NCBI GenBank assembly: GCA_028673005.1
Contig: CM054118.1
Coordinates: 5,420,410-5,484,409 of the forward strand
Direction of reading: 5' to 3'
Length of the DNA stretch: 64,000 nt
From: Tanypteryx hageni
Taxonomy: Eukaryota > Arthropoda > Insecta > Odonata > Petaluridae
Shown: positions 1-11,263 of the stretch, one piece after another
Numbering within the stretch: position 1 is the stretch's first letter
Layout: each line of letters starts with the position of its first letter
The notes under the pieces: model-generated
The model's database searches: none
What the model was told of the DNA's origin: nothing
Seen by the model: the letters and a program-made list of their open reading frames with translations, nothing else
Position numbers and translations under genes: made by a program

Positions 1-213
1 AAAAGTCATTTAATGGGACACAGTGGTCAGGTTAACTACTAGAATCTGCTGGTCTGGGAAGACGGTGATCAGATTAGAGGGGACAGGTCAGAGTAGTCAT
101 CTCAGAGAAAATAATTGCACTCTTGAAAATGTTCCACTAAATAGGAGTCACTTTGAGAGGTGGTTCGCCATTGGAGGCCTTACTGCACTTGATTAAAAAT
201 AACATTTCTTACC

Positions 214-939
214 TCAAATGGTAAAATCCAATCGTCTCGGTTTCTTGCTTAATTCATCCAAAACATCTTCTGGAGACACCTGTAAACTGTTGGTATTTAA
301 TAATGCAAGACCATTAAGTCTATCACTTTTCATGGTGTTTCTTAGATAAGTTTTTAGCCTCCTCAAAGTAGAGAATGTTCTTTCGCTGGTACAGGTGCTA
401 ATGGGAAGTGTACATAGTATTTGTAGGAGCAGTTTGATACGAGGATACAACTCTCTGTCACAATAAATGAACCCTTCAATAGCAGAAAATAATTCCTTGT
501 TCCGTACAAAATTTTTCCATAGTTTAAGTTCACCAAGCATGCTTTCCTTATTGTCGCAAAAAAGATCATCACTGTACGAATAAAATTCTGCTAACGTGAG
601 AAAATCACTTTCCGTTTCATCATCGTAATTTTGAGTCAGTAAGCATCCAAATTTAGCTAAAATGTTATTATGTTTTTCAAGTCTTTGTTTTATTTGACTT
701 ATTACATTGTTTAGAAAGGGTAAGAATATAGCCCATCTGTAGTACTCCTCAGGGGATTTAGCTGGAATATTGTTGCGGTACACTGATAGCTTCGTGGGAC
801 ATCTTGGAATTTTAATTTCTTCCTCACCTCTTACAAATTTCAGAAGCTTTATGGCCATTTCAAAAATCTCTTTGAAAACTGATTCAGAATTAATGTGTAA
901 ACTTTCAAGTCCTTCAATGACCAAGTCAGCATAACTCAT
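214..939 (-). pseudogene. hAT transposase, C-terminal dimerisation part (ZMYM1-like)
   Basis: This is the C-terminal third of a ZMYM1-like hAT transposase. The motif LPISTCTSERTFSTLRRLK at about residues 178-196, followed by LRNTMKSDRLNGLALL, is the hAT family dimerisation (hATC) signature. The segment is in the same frame as the catalytic part at 940-2064 and is separated from it only by a single TGA at 942-940 on the minus strand, so the two were one protein. The ATG after that stop is incidental and need not be a start. The ORF ends at 214 just before a GTAAG-like sequence, so a further exon cannot be excluded. No convincing terminal inverted repeat was seen downstream, so the element's end may lie outside the window. 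Confidence 0.85.
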
Positions 940-2064
940 TCAACTCTTCAAATCAATATTAACTGTTTGTAAATATTCACTCAACCTTTTAGTAAGAGCA
1001 AATACCTTATTTATAGTCAGCAAAGAAATGATGAAATCAGCTTTAGAAATCGATACATTTAAAAGACTCTTCCACTTTGTCATTTCATTCAGTGATGCTT
1101 GTATAGCATTAAATAATTCAACCATAACTAGTATCGAATCATGTCTTTCAATCCATCTCGTGCCACACATTTGAACTAATTTTCGTTTTCTAGAATGAGG
1201 ACAGTGTTTTTCAATATTTCTTATTAAAACATTTTGCCTCAATGGAGTGTGAAAAAAATTATAGATTTTACCCACTATTCCTGCACAGTTTCTGATATTG
1301 GGTAAATTAGAAGAATCTGAAATCGCTAGGTTTAAACTGTGTGAGCTACAATGCACATATAATGCAGAGGGGGAGTGTTTTTTAATATGAGCTTGAACTC
1401 CTTGGAACTGTCCACTCATTGCACTAGCCCCATCATATCCTTGGCCTCTGAGAAATTTTAAATTAATTTTGAAATATTGCAAAGAATCTATCAAATGTGT
1501 GGCAAGACTTTGTCCTGTTCTACTGACAACCGGTATAAATTGTATAAACTGTTCTTGGACAGTATCATTTTCAATGAATCGAGCAGCAAGAGCAAACTGT
1601 TCTATCCCAGCAACATCAGTAGTTTCATCTGCTATTATACTGAAACACTTACTCTTATTGATGCGATTTGCAATATCCCTTAAAATTGTATCATTTATGG
1701 AAGAAATGATTTCATTTTGTGTTCTCCAGCTAACGTAGGAATTTCTTCCACAACTTTTAAAATGATTCCTTAAAATTTTGTCTCCTGCTTCCACACGCAT
1801 TCTAAGTAATGCTCTAAAATTTCCCTCATTTTTTTCAGGGGTTTCTTCAATATTTAAGGGGTCATAATCTAAATGTCCTCGTAAGGGGATCCCCTGCTTC
1901 CCGCAAAATAGGACAGTTTTTATTATTGAGCCAAGTATTTCCCTGTTTTTTGCTACTTCCGCTGCTTTGTTTTTATCTAAAATCAAATCAATCGGGAGCA
2001 CTTTTTTCTCATCAATTTTCTTTAAATTGTAAAATATTTCCAAGGTTCGTGCATGATATGACAA
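940..2064 (-). pseudogene. hAT transposase, catalytic core (DUF4371/ZMYM1-like)
   Basis: This is the RNase H-like catalytic core of a hAT transposase of the ZMYM1/P52rIPK-like group. Visible landmarks are a leading DUF4371-type region (DKNKAAEVAKNREILG, GIPLRGH), the first catalytic Asp in IIADETTDVAG, the second in GQGYDGASAMSGQ, a YVHCSSHSLNLA motif, and TRWIERHDS. The third acidic residue is expected towards the C-terminal part. The reading frame ends at a TGA (942-940) but continues in frame into 214-939. The N-terminal zinc-finger part (2078-2608) is in another frame. Reading minus-strand bases just upstream of 2064 in this frame gives sensible family sequence, so the break is a small frameshift near 2130-2150 rather than a gene boundary. 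Confidence 0.88.
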
Positions 2065-2077
2065 TTCGCCATGCTTC

Positions 2078-2608
2078 TCAAAATATTCTAAGGCATGGTT
2101 CCATTTGTTGAAAGCTTCTGAAACATTTACCCGGATTTTGCTCCCTATGCACTCCTACTCTAAATGGAGAAAATAGCACACAATATTTGCAGAAGAGACC
2201 ATCCATTAATTCCGAATAACATACCCAATGCCATTTTTCAAGCCAATGTGCTTGGCACCTTAAATTTTTGCCTTTAATATTCTTGACAGGAAATTTATAT
2301 TTAGCATCTGGTGACCATAAACTATTAAAAACTTCCAGGAGTTTCTTACCAGAACAATATTCTTTCGATTTCAAAAAGTTTGCTATATCATTAGGGTTAC
2401 CTTTATTGTCCGCATCTGTCTCCTTAGTACATCCAGTAACCAGTGCGAACGACGAACACGGCTCTTTTTCTTGCAATGATGCACTATCGATGAGGTCACT
2501 ATGTTCGCTGAAATTAATTTTCTCACCATCTTTTTGTTCACTATGCACATTTCCATGCGACTTCTTCACAAATGATAATATTGATATTTGTTTTCTTTTA
2601 CTACTCAT
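2078..2608 (-). pseudogene. hAT transposase, N-terminal TTF-type zinc-finger part
   Basis: This is the N-terminal part of the same ZMYM1-like hAT transposase. The start MSSKRKQISILSFVKKS is typical of this group and has a good in-frame ATG at 2608-2606. A TTF-type zinc-finger region follows (WLEKWHWVCYSELMDG, FCKYCVLFS), with Cys and His ligands at about residues 120-155. The last 20 or so residues are out of frame: reading frame +1 across the same DNA gives a family-like AFNKWNHALEYFEKHG stretch that runs into the catalytic part. One small indel near 2130-2150 therefore inactivates the copy, together with the in-frame stop at 940. DNA binding by the zinc finger is inferred from the family. 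Confidence 0.82.
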
Positions 2609-4847
2609 ATTTATCTATGTAAGGGGTAAAACAAAGAGTTTTAAAAGGACAGTTTCTCACTTTTTCATTTGCACTAGAATGCGAGTAGCCTATCTTACGT
2701 CTATAAGCAGTGCTTTACTTGGATAAAAATAAGTGCCGGTACTCTCCGTAACAGCAGCAAACTATCTGATTAGAAATGAAATAATGTAGTATAACATATT
2801 TAAAGGCCACTACTATACGGCTATTTACTACATATCACTAATGTAATTTCACGGACAACACTTATCAAAGCAGCCTACTTTGTTTTATATATTCGAATTT
2901 CACTGACCACGAGGCCAACGAGATGAAATAAATGCTCGTGTGATTTGAGGAAAACAGCTTATCTGCATGGAATCCGCACTCACAATTTCTCCATTAAATA
3001 CTTATCCAATTTCAATGGTGAGTTTAGACTTCCCAGTGGAAACTCCACAGGGTTGCCGAAATTCAGGATGTGCAAAAAATGTGAAAAAAGGCCGCAGAGA
3101 GCTTTCTGGAAAAGTACCCGATTTTTTGATGTTCGAGATCTGTAGCCTCAATATTGCTCGAATGCTTCCATTCTTCCAAAAAATGCACTTTTCCACAGTA
3201 AGAGATACACTCATCACTACACTTCCTCACTCATCGAGACTTCTTTTCCAACTAACCAACTTCTCCAAATTGGAGACTCCAATTGTATTCTTTTGAGAGT
3301 CTCAGCTGCAGTTTTTTGTCCCCCTTTTAGTGGAAATAGGATATTTTACACAAACGGCCATTCTCCTGGTCGCTTGAACCTCCTCCCACACAGCAGGGAT
3401 CCAGGAAGTCTCCAAAAGACAAAAACGGAGAACATAAGACTCAGAAAGGGATGAACGTTTCTCAACTGAAACCCCTTCTCATGGAAATAGGATATTTTCA
3501 GCAAAAAGATTTTGTCTTGACCAACGGTCACTTTTAACACTGATATTTTCTTGGTAAAGGAACTTTCCCTTCTCCCTTACTTCCCTCTTTCCTTCTTCCC
3601 CATATTCGCGTACTCATTTCTGGAGCAAAAGCATTCCTGAGAACACTTTAAACGTCTTGCCTTCACCCTCATCTCAGGATAAAAAATGCCCCTATGGGAG
3701 GGGGGGGGGCGTCAAGACCAGGTGGACCCCCCCTATGTGTGCACCCCTGATGCATTATCTGTTGGTGGCACCTGCCACAACTTAAAACAGTTGAACATCA
3801 ACAAAGGGTAGCCACTAATTCTTTTGTTATATTTTTATGCTTTTACTTAGTGAAGATTGAGTCACTCTTATTGTGCAATGTGGCATTGATTGAAGAATTA
3901 TTAAGAAGCGCAACCATATGTGTAAAAGGCTACCCAAGAAATTCTGAGATATAAATGGCACCACTAACAAATTGTGCTGAGAAAGTAGTTGTCTTAGATA
4001 TTCTTGTTTTGAACCACCTACTATTCCTCAGAGTCATTAACCTAATTTAAATGCCATATGTACTGATATGGCAAATTGACTGTCTTCAGCACTTGTGACA
4101 TTTCTTTCCACCAATAAAACAGAATTATTTGAAATCAGATTTTACTCTTCTGTCACTTGGGTGTCGGCTAGTATTCTTCAATCAACAGTTGTGATTACAG
4201 TGAATTATTAGTAAATGTTTAAATTATAATAAAAATTGTAAATGTATAGATAAGTTTTACAGCTTAATTCTGATTAGAGGTTAAGACTAGACTGCTGACA
4301 TCAGAATTAATCCCATACTTGATTCCTAATATTGCACACCTCTTTTTTCATTTCAAATGCAGGATAAAAGTGGAAAAACTAGTGGGAAAGCTTAACGAAT
4401 GAAGAAAAAAGAACAATTAGCTTAACAAGTTTTAATTGACAAAATTAAGAATACAAAATATGAATGAATAGGTTCAGTGTTTTCTTTTTCTGAGATTTTC
4501 TCCAATGCTGAGATGCTATCCTAAACATATTGAATGTTTTATAATCAACTGTCCCAGAGCATGCTTCGTGGCACCAAAACTGACACTTTGTGCAGACAAT
4601 CCATTGTTCTCCCCTTGTATCATGTACATGTTGTTACAGTAGGGACATTACATTGCAGCTTATGCCATTCTGCATAGTTTCCTATTATTCCATCAATTTC
4701 TGGCTTTGGCAAGCTCACCATTCGAGAGGGAGGGGTTTTCTTTGCGTTCTCTTGGAGGACGTCCGTTGGGGCTGGTTGATACTAGCTTGGCTAGCCCGGA
4801 CCCAACTAAGAAAAACACCTGCGTTCAGAAACAGGAAAAGATTATCT
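2609..4847. other. No gene seen; AT-rich, possible hAT terminus at 2708
   Basis: No coding sequence is supported here. The sequence CAGTGCTTTACTTGG at 2708 followed by AAGTGCCGGTACTC resembles hAT-type termini, but it points rightward and I found no matching right end. There is a G10/C7 pair of homopolymer runs at about 3700-3735. Short ORFs in 2945-3540 have no recognisable motifs. Confidence 0.4.
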
Positions 4848-4918
4848 GCTAAGGTAGTTCAGTGGTAGAATATCCGCCCGGCAAGTGGAAGACCCGGGTT
4901 CAATTCCCGGTCATAGCA
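4848..4918 (+). tRNA. tRNA-Gly-like gene with GGC anticodon loop (probable pseudogene)
   Basis: A 71-nt cloverleaf can be drawn. The acceptor GCTAAGG pairs with TCATAGC with one mismatch and one wobble. The D arm GTTCAGTGGTAGAAT is the glycine-type A box, the anticodon stem TCCGC/GTGGA pairs fully, and the T arm CCGGG-TTCAATT-CCCGG is perfect. A T6 run starts two bases after the discriminator base and would serve as a Pol III terminator. The body is that of tRNA-Gly(GCC), but the loop reads CCGGCAA, giving GGC at positions 34-36 and C instead of T at position 33. That is abnormal, so it is probably a drifted tRNA-Gly or a tRNA-derived repeat head. Confidence 0.65.
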
Positions 4919-5119
4919 GAATTTTTTCTGTTACAAAGTTATTCCCTTTAATCCTTTAGTTATGCATACCCGTCATTTTGACGGGCAGTTCCACTATATA
5001 GTAATTATATAATCAGCTAAAGTTGGATAAATATATTAATAACCGAGGATATAAGTGTAATAATTAATTTTTGCAACTGAGGTAGTCAATAGCTATGGAG
5101 ACCACGAAAAATATTTTCC

Positions 5120-5640
5120 ATGCAAATAGGTTTGGAGTATAAAATCGATGGAGTGAATAATCAAGCAGGTGAGTATGTTATATATTTAGGAGTAACCATT
5201 TGCGATGATCTTTTGTGGGTCATGCATGTTTGTCGGGTTATAGGCGTAGCTAACATTAAATTGGCTTTCATAGGCGGAATAGTACTCGTGGAATACACCT
5301 CAACTATATGGGATCCGTACGAGAAGGGCCATATAATTCAATTACAAAGAGTATAACGCAGAGCAGACAGATCTGTAAAACAAATGCATGAACATACTCG
5401 AAGTGGCACATCATTATTGAGAGATTTGAACTAGGTGTCATTGGAGGACCGCAGATTGAACGCTAGGCTCTTGGAGAAATATACTAGGTCGGAAGGTCTA
5501 GCAGAGAAGGATTAATTGAGGAACCAACATTGGTAGATACGATCGTGACAATAAAATATGTGAGATCGATTGGAGGACAGAGCATCGTCGAGGCTCGTTT
5601 TCCTCTGCGGAAAATACGAGATTATTACAGGCAAATCAAA
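5120..5640 (+). pseudogene. LINE reverse transcriptase C-terminal fossil (CR1/Jockey type)
   Basis: Translation in one frame gives YLGVTI, then LVEYTSTIWDPYEKG and a QLQRV stop. After the TAA at 5354-5356 the reading continues as RRADRSVKQMHEHTRSGTSL, SLEDRRLNARLLE and further on FPLRKIRDYY. This is the thumb and connection region typical of CR1/Jockey-group LINE ORF2 (VLEYASTIWDPY, RRAARFV, LGWETLEDRR). At least two in-frame stops are present and the YADD catalytic block is missing, so this is a 5'-truncated dead fragment on the plus strand. The exact 5' and 3' ends are unclear. Confidence 0.7.
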
Positions 5641-7034
5641 CCTGAGAAAGGTTACTATTAGGTAGGCTTTGGTGCTGTGCACTCCCTGCTATATGATGGA
5701 TTGCCAATTTATTTTTAGTAGTGGGCCGCATTACTAGATGCGATTACTATGACGGATCGAAATAGCAATCTAAATCGGGAGTTACTTAAGATATTTTGTG
5801 GTTTTGTCAATGGATAAATCAATTTGAAATTATTTTTAGCATTAAAACTTCTCAAAGCGAAGATTTTTTGGGATAGTTGTAATTAAATATTGCGAAATCT
5901 TACTAGTTAAATTTCAACTTTTGCATCATAAATTCGTGGGGCGTTTAAGAAACTACCGGACTGGCCTAGATTTTTACTCGATTCGCTCGACGTTTCCTCG
6001 ATTGGCTACCTAGCGAGATTATTTAGCTTAAAAACGTGGCAAATCTTTTATGGCGTATCTATTTCACCCAAAGGACGGCGATCTGAAATATAAGGTTCTG
6101 TTTAACTAATATTTATATTCACTGGATTAGATTTCAAATCGAAATCGCAATACGTTTCAATTAAAACCAAAGTTGCGAGAAGATAGAGGCAGGGGATTTC
6201 TTTTTAATGCATGCCTGAATATTTGGGCGTAGTTGTAAGTATATCTGCATTCAATTTTGACCAGTTTTATCACTCTGCCCAGTAATAAGGATTTAGGGAA
6301 CCACATTCCTTTCAGTTTCAACCAAAATTATCCCGATTAGCAGGTGTTTTTGCAGCGTGAGATTTTTTTCCACGAGCGACAGATTGGATAAACAAGAATG
6401 TCGTAAGGGTCAAAAGAAGGCATTTTGGAGGAGAAAGATAATGGCTGCAAGATAAGAGGCTTTCGGCCTTGGTGAAGGGAAGGTTACACGTGCCGCTGCG
6501 TCGGGCGTCATGCGAAGGTCCTTCTGGTCGAATTGGAACATGAGAAAATCGACATCGACGTTGATTCCGAGTCGCGTTGTTCGATGGATGTCCGACACAC
6601 GCGAGAGTAGTCAGGAGCGGTAAGACCCATCGGACAAAGCGATAAGTGTCTTTGACGTTTTCATGTATTCAACTCGTGCCACAACTCGGAGGGATTCAGA
6701 TATTCCCAGATTTTAAAAGCTATAACTTAAACCTGTGTAATTGTTAATCGCCATTTGTCGCGAATTCCGTGGGATATGCATATACGTTATGCGTTCGATG
6801 GAGTCGTCAAGAATTAGATTTTATCGGAAGTGGTGCTAAACAGTACCGAAAAGTAGTGAGAAACGTTTTACACATCTTGGATTTTCCCGTTCGAAATCCC
6901 TTCGCGTGTATGAGATCAGCAAGAGGGTAATCCAAAGATTTGAGTTAAAAGCAGATGATCGCAGGGAATCGAGAAAAATATTTTATAAGCAAATCGTCAC
7001 TTCCTTATTGAAGAATTTGGAGGGTCTAGAACAG
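5641..7034 (+). other. No gene seen; possible 5' part of a Tc1/mariner fossil
   Basis: No open frame of note. The segment GTGGGGCGTTTAAGAAAC near 5936 resembles the reverse complement of the sequence around 7490 (GCGGGTGTTTAGATAAA), which would suit a decayed terminal inverted repeat pair around the transposase fossil at 7035-7456. The N-terminal helix-turn-helix of that transposase should lie at about 6400-6900 but is too degraded for me to assign. Confidence 0.3.
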
Positions 7035-7456
7035 GGGTGCGATGACTGCAGCCTTTGGTGAGAATCCCGCCTAGAATGACGGCAAGATTATACATTGATT
7101 TTCTTCGCGAGCAGGAAATCGTCCCCGAAGGCGAGGAAGTCGTATTTGCTTAGGACAATAGCCCGATACATACGGCACTCATTACAAGGGATTTTTTAAA
7201 TAATCGTCCCGAAATACGAGTTCTTCCCTGGCCTGCGCGTTCTCCAGATTTTAACCAGATTGAAAATCATTGGGGCATCGTTGTTTAGGAGTGGTCCGGA
7301 GAATACGAGCGCACTCCTGAATCTCTGGAAGAACATATCAGGGAGATATGGACCTCTCTTGGGCGGCGTCCGGAAATATTCCGAAATCTAATGGGGTCCA
7401 TGGGACGGCGACTACGTAGCGCAATGGAAGTTCATGGAGACATCACAGAATATTAA
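7035..7456 (+). pseudogene. Tc1/mariner (IS630) transposase fossil, catalytic C-terminus
   Basis: From ATG-like codon 7076 to TAA 7454-7456 the frame reads RLYIDFLREQEIVPEGEE, VVFA*DNSPIHTA, then LPWPARSPDFNQIENHWG, and ends with MGSMGRRLRSAMEVHGD. DNSPIHTA and WPARSPDFNQIENHWG are the second Asp block and the final acidic block of Tc1-family DDE transposases. Two TAG codons interrupt it, one replacing the residue before the DNSP motif and one after HWGIVV. A shifted frame upstream (GAMTAAFGENPA) looks like the preceding conserved block, so there is also at least one indel. The copy is inactive. Confidence 0.82.
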
Positions 7457-8483
7457 ACTTATTAACATTACTGTGTATTTTATTTATCTAAACACCCGCT
7501 AAAAATGACATTTTCCTTATGTATAGGGGAGACCGGGGTTAGTTGTTACACTTTTCACTAATTATTTTTTATGAGCTATTTGCGTAGTTCCTGATTCCAA
7601 ATTCAAAAATCCGAGCGACAAATTAAAAAAAAACAATATCTTCATGAACTCTCGAGGGAGCGGATTTTTGGTATTAGTGAAAGCGTGGTAGCAAATTTGT
7701 TACAATGCCGAATTCTTCATATTCTTCCGAAATGCACTAATTTAGAACATTTAGTAGTTATTACTGATAAAAAAACGCAATGGAAATGCATTTTGCTTAT
7801 AAAACAATTGAATTCTATTTAATGTATTTGTCGAAAAGAAGAACTTCTCAAAGTTCTCTGGTAATGGTTAAAAAGTTTGATTAAGTGAAACATAATTTTA
7901 ATAATGCAACAAAATATACTACAATTTTCGTCTATTATGCATTTCTAGTGCCAAAGTCGATTTAATGTTTGCTTCCAGTATACTGGAATACTTATTCGAA
8001 TAGCAGATATTACTATATCTATTGCCATTAAAATTTACAATTTTCTGCCGTATAAAATCATCTTTTCGGTTTTCATTAAAAAATAACTCTCAAATACAAC
8101 CTCAATTCCATGAAATACGCGAAAATTTAAATTAAAATTTTTGTATTAACGCACGCGTCCACATCCCTACGCAGCCAGTGTTATATAGTCCAGCGGAAAT
8201 GGCAAGCCATATCCTTTGGTGAACCATTTCAGACGTGGAATATCCTCGAGGATTTGGGCTGAGTCGTAATCATGAGCATGAGCATTGAAAACACTTTTCC
8301 GTCTTTGGGTCTCAATTTCGAGACCTTTCCTCAGGGGCGACGCGCGGTCTCAATTCAACCCCGGTAGCCTGCAATTCTACGGCAACTGTTCTTCTTTCCC
8401 GCTGCCTCGGCAGCTGGGATAATCGCATTTCCCGCTTTTGCATGAATGCGCCTTCGTGATTTCTTCACTGATGGGGTTAAATA
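7457..8483. other. No gene seen; AT-rich spacer and LINE 3' flank
   Basis: 7460-8150 is AT-rich with no supported feature. From about 8330 to 8483 the base composition rises and the DNA is probably the 3' untranslated region of the minus-strand Jockey element that starts at 8484. No poly-A or clear target-site duplication could be placed. Confidence 0.35.
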
Positions 8484-8519
8484 TCCGATAGTGATATGCG
8501 TGTCTATCACGCAAGAATT

Positions 8520-11263
8520 CTATTCCTGTCCCTCAATCCTGGGACGTTTATTCGGAGGAAGCGACTCGATGGTGTCCAGGCTGGCGATGGGCCGTTTGTA
8601 GCGGTCCCACCACCGAACCTGGATATCCCCGAGTTTGCTGATCTCCGCGTGTCGGGAGTTGGCCAGCTTCCCGAAGTATTCCTTCGCCGCGGTTGGGAGC
8701 ACGACGTCCAGTGGCTCGATGTCTGCAAGGCCGTGCCTGGAGCAGTTCAGCACCATCCGAAGGGCAGCATTCTGGACCACCTGAAGACGGTCCAGTGATG
8801 TCCTTGGGATGCTCGACCATACCGGAGAGGCATATGTAATCACTGGGAATACACATGCCAGGTATAGCCGCCTCTTCGTTTACATGGTCAGGCACCTCGA
8901 TGTCAGGAGCGGACGAATCCGCCTGAGCGCCGAAAAACCCCTCTGACGAAGCCGCTCCACCTGCTGTCGCCATAGCAGCTTCCAGTCCAGCTGGACCCCG
9001 AGGTAGATCACTTCCTTCTCCCATGGGATGACATCCCCCATCACTGACAGGTCGACTCCTGGCGGAGCACCGAACCCTGGGTGAAAGACAATGGCTTTTG
9101 TCTTTCGAGGGTTGACGGCGATCCGCCACCGACGGTACCACGAGACCAAGACATCCACGGCCTCCTGCAGTCCGAGGGCAGCTGCATACTTCTGGGACGA
9201 GCGGCAAAGCACGGCCGCATCGTCCGCGTAGAGCGCCAGAATGGTGTTCCACCCGTGGTCTCGTGGCACGTCGTGGGTGTAGATGTTGAACAGAGTTGGC
9301 CCCAGGACGGATCCTTGCGGAACTCCAGCTCATGCCTGCTGAATATCCGATCCATCCTGGAGCCACTGCACCCTGAACTTCCGGTCCTGAAGATAGGATT
9401 CCACGAGGCGTAGAATCCAGGCCGGGAATTCGAGTCGAATCATCTTTAACAGGAGACCCTCGTGCTACACGCGGTCAAAGGCCTTGGAGATGTCAAAGAA
9501 GACACCTGCGACCGTGTGTTTCCTGTTGAAGCCGTCAGAAATGAAGGATGTCACTCTGGTGAGCTGGTGAGTGGTGGAGTGGCCTTCCCGGAATCCAAAC
9601 TGCTCAGCCGGTAGATGTTGACCTTCTTGTAGATGGAGCTGCAGTGCGGGAAAGAGCAGCCGCTCGAAGATTTTACCGAAGCCCGCTAGAAGCGAGATCG
9701 GTCGGCGGTCCTCGGGACTAAGTTCTGCCTCGTGCTTTTTCGGAATGCAGATTACTTTGGCCCTCTTCCATGGCGATGGAAAGTGGGAGAGCGCCGCGCA
9801 GCCGGTGTAAATACTGGCAAGAAGTTCGATGGCAGCCACTGGAAGCTGGCGGATGACGACGTTGGAGATGTCGTCATCACCAGGTGCTCTCCGGAGATTC
9901 ATCCCCCTGATAACAGCAACGACGTCCTTCGGCCGAAACAAGGGGAGAGACTCCGGGTCCAGAGGCCCTCGGTCCAGCGCAGCAAAGGCCTCAGCAATCT
10001 CCGTCTCCACCTCCGCTGACTCCGCTGTCGACGGGTTGGGTCGAAACGCTTCTCGGAGATGTTCCCCAACCATATTCGCCTTCTCGGACGGGGTAGCCGC
10101 CTTCTTGGTCCCCTGGACAAGCAGAGGATCCCGCCGTTGGCCTCCGCGAAGCTGTCGGCAGATCTTCCACACGGACTGGTCCTCCAGGGCGACAGAGTTG
10201 ACATACTGCTCCCAGGCCTCAGTACGTACTTCGCGGAGCAGCAGTTGGACCTCAAAGTTGAGGTCGTTCAGCTGCTGCCGCAAGTCTGGTGTTCTGTGGC
10301 GCTGCCATCTCCGGCGGACGCTGTTGCGAAAGGTGATGGTTCGCCGAAGGCAATCCTGAAGGCCTGGTGCACCTGGACCATGGGAATATGAATTCTCGTG
10401 GCCTCCTGGATGGTCGAGGTGAGGTGATGGACGAGGGCGTCCGCTTCCTCCGCAGAAGATGGTGGAGACATGTCAGCCGGGAGGTGTTCCACGATGTAGT
10501 TGCGGAAGCCCTCCCAGTCCGTCCGAGCGAAGTCTCGGCGCTGACGTGGCGGGACTCGGACCGGCATCCCCCCGAGAAGGAGGAGTGTCGGGTTGTGGTC
10601 GGACGAGAGGCTGCAGATGGAGTAGACACTCGCCGACACACCAAGATTCCGCGCCACGACGATGTCGAGGACGTCGTCAGAGGGCAGGTATGTCGGGTCT
10701 GCCGGCGCCAGCACGCTGAGGCCCTCGTTGTCAATGAAGTCCTTTAGCTGCCTGCCCCGATGGTTTGGGACTCTGGAATGCCAGCTGCCGTGTTTAGCGT
10801 TCAGATCCCCCATGATGATGGAGGGACCGTCGCCAGGGCCAAGAAGTTCGGCGATGTTCTCCGGAACCCATGGAGCAGTTGGCCGATAGTATGCTGAGGA
10901 GACTCGCACCCATCCTCTGCTGGTGCGGACGTCCACAGTCACCGCCTCCATCCCGGGAAAGCGCTTGATTGGGTGCAGCCGATGTTGAACCGTATGATGG
11001 ATCAAAATGGCTGCTCCCCCTCCAACTTGTCGATACTGGTGCTGGTGTGGCGGCTGCTGCTGGGCTGCCGGAGTGGCGACCCTGTCCGCCCGGTAGATCG
11101 TCCAACCGGGGAGTTTCCACATATCGGACGGCTGCAAGTGGGTCTCATTTATCGCCGCTAGAACGGCGCCTTTGTCCTGGAGGAACGCCCGGAGCTCTTC
11201 CGTCTTCACCTTCACCCCATTGGCGTTCCACTGGACGAACGTGCAGCATCCCCTAACAGCCAT
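8520..11263 (-). pseudogene. Jockey ORF2: APE endonuclease plus reverse transcriptase, broken
   Basis: The ORF2 start is set at ATG 11263 because it overlaps the ORF1 stop by 11 nt and directly precedes the endonuclease. The endonuclease shows VQWNANGV, AINETHL, SSAYYRPT, IIMGDLNAKHGSW and SSDHNP, so its catalytic residues look intact. The RT shows RRPISLLAGFGKIFERLL, EQFGFREGHSTTHQL, GVFFDISKAFDRV, AGVPQGSVLGPTLF, LALYADDAAVL and VIYLGVQLDWKL. The endonuclease frame shifts near 10365 before the RT. In the RT frame there are stops at 9467-9465 (right after AFDRV), 9332-9330 (just before AGVPQG) and 8882-8880. The shifts and stops rule out a functional product. The role of the intact family protein is target-primed reverse transcription. 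Confidence 0.88.

Noticed and set aside
2708..2745. hAT-like terminus CAGTGCTTTACTTGG...GTGCCGGTACTC as the end of the first transposase
   Set aside because: It faces away from the transposase gene, and no partner end or 8-bp duplication was found, so the element was not delimited with it.
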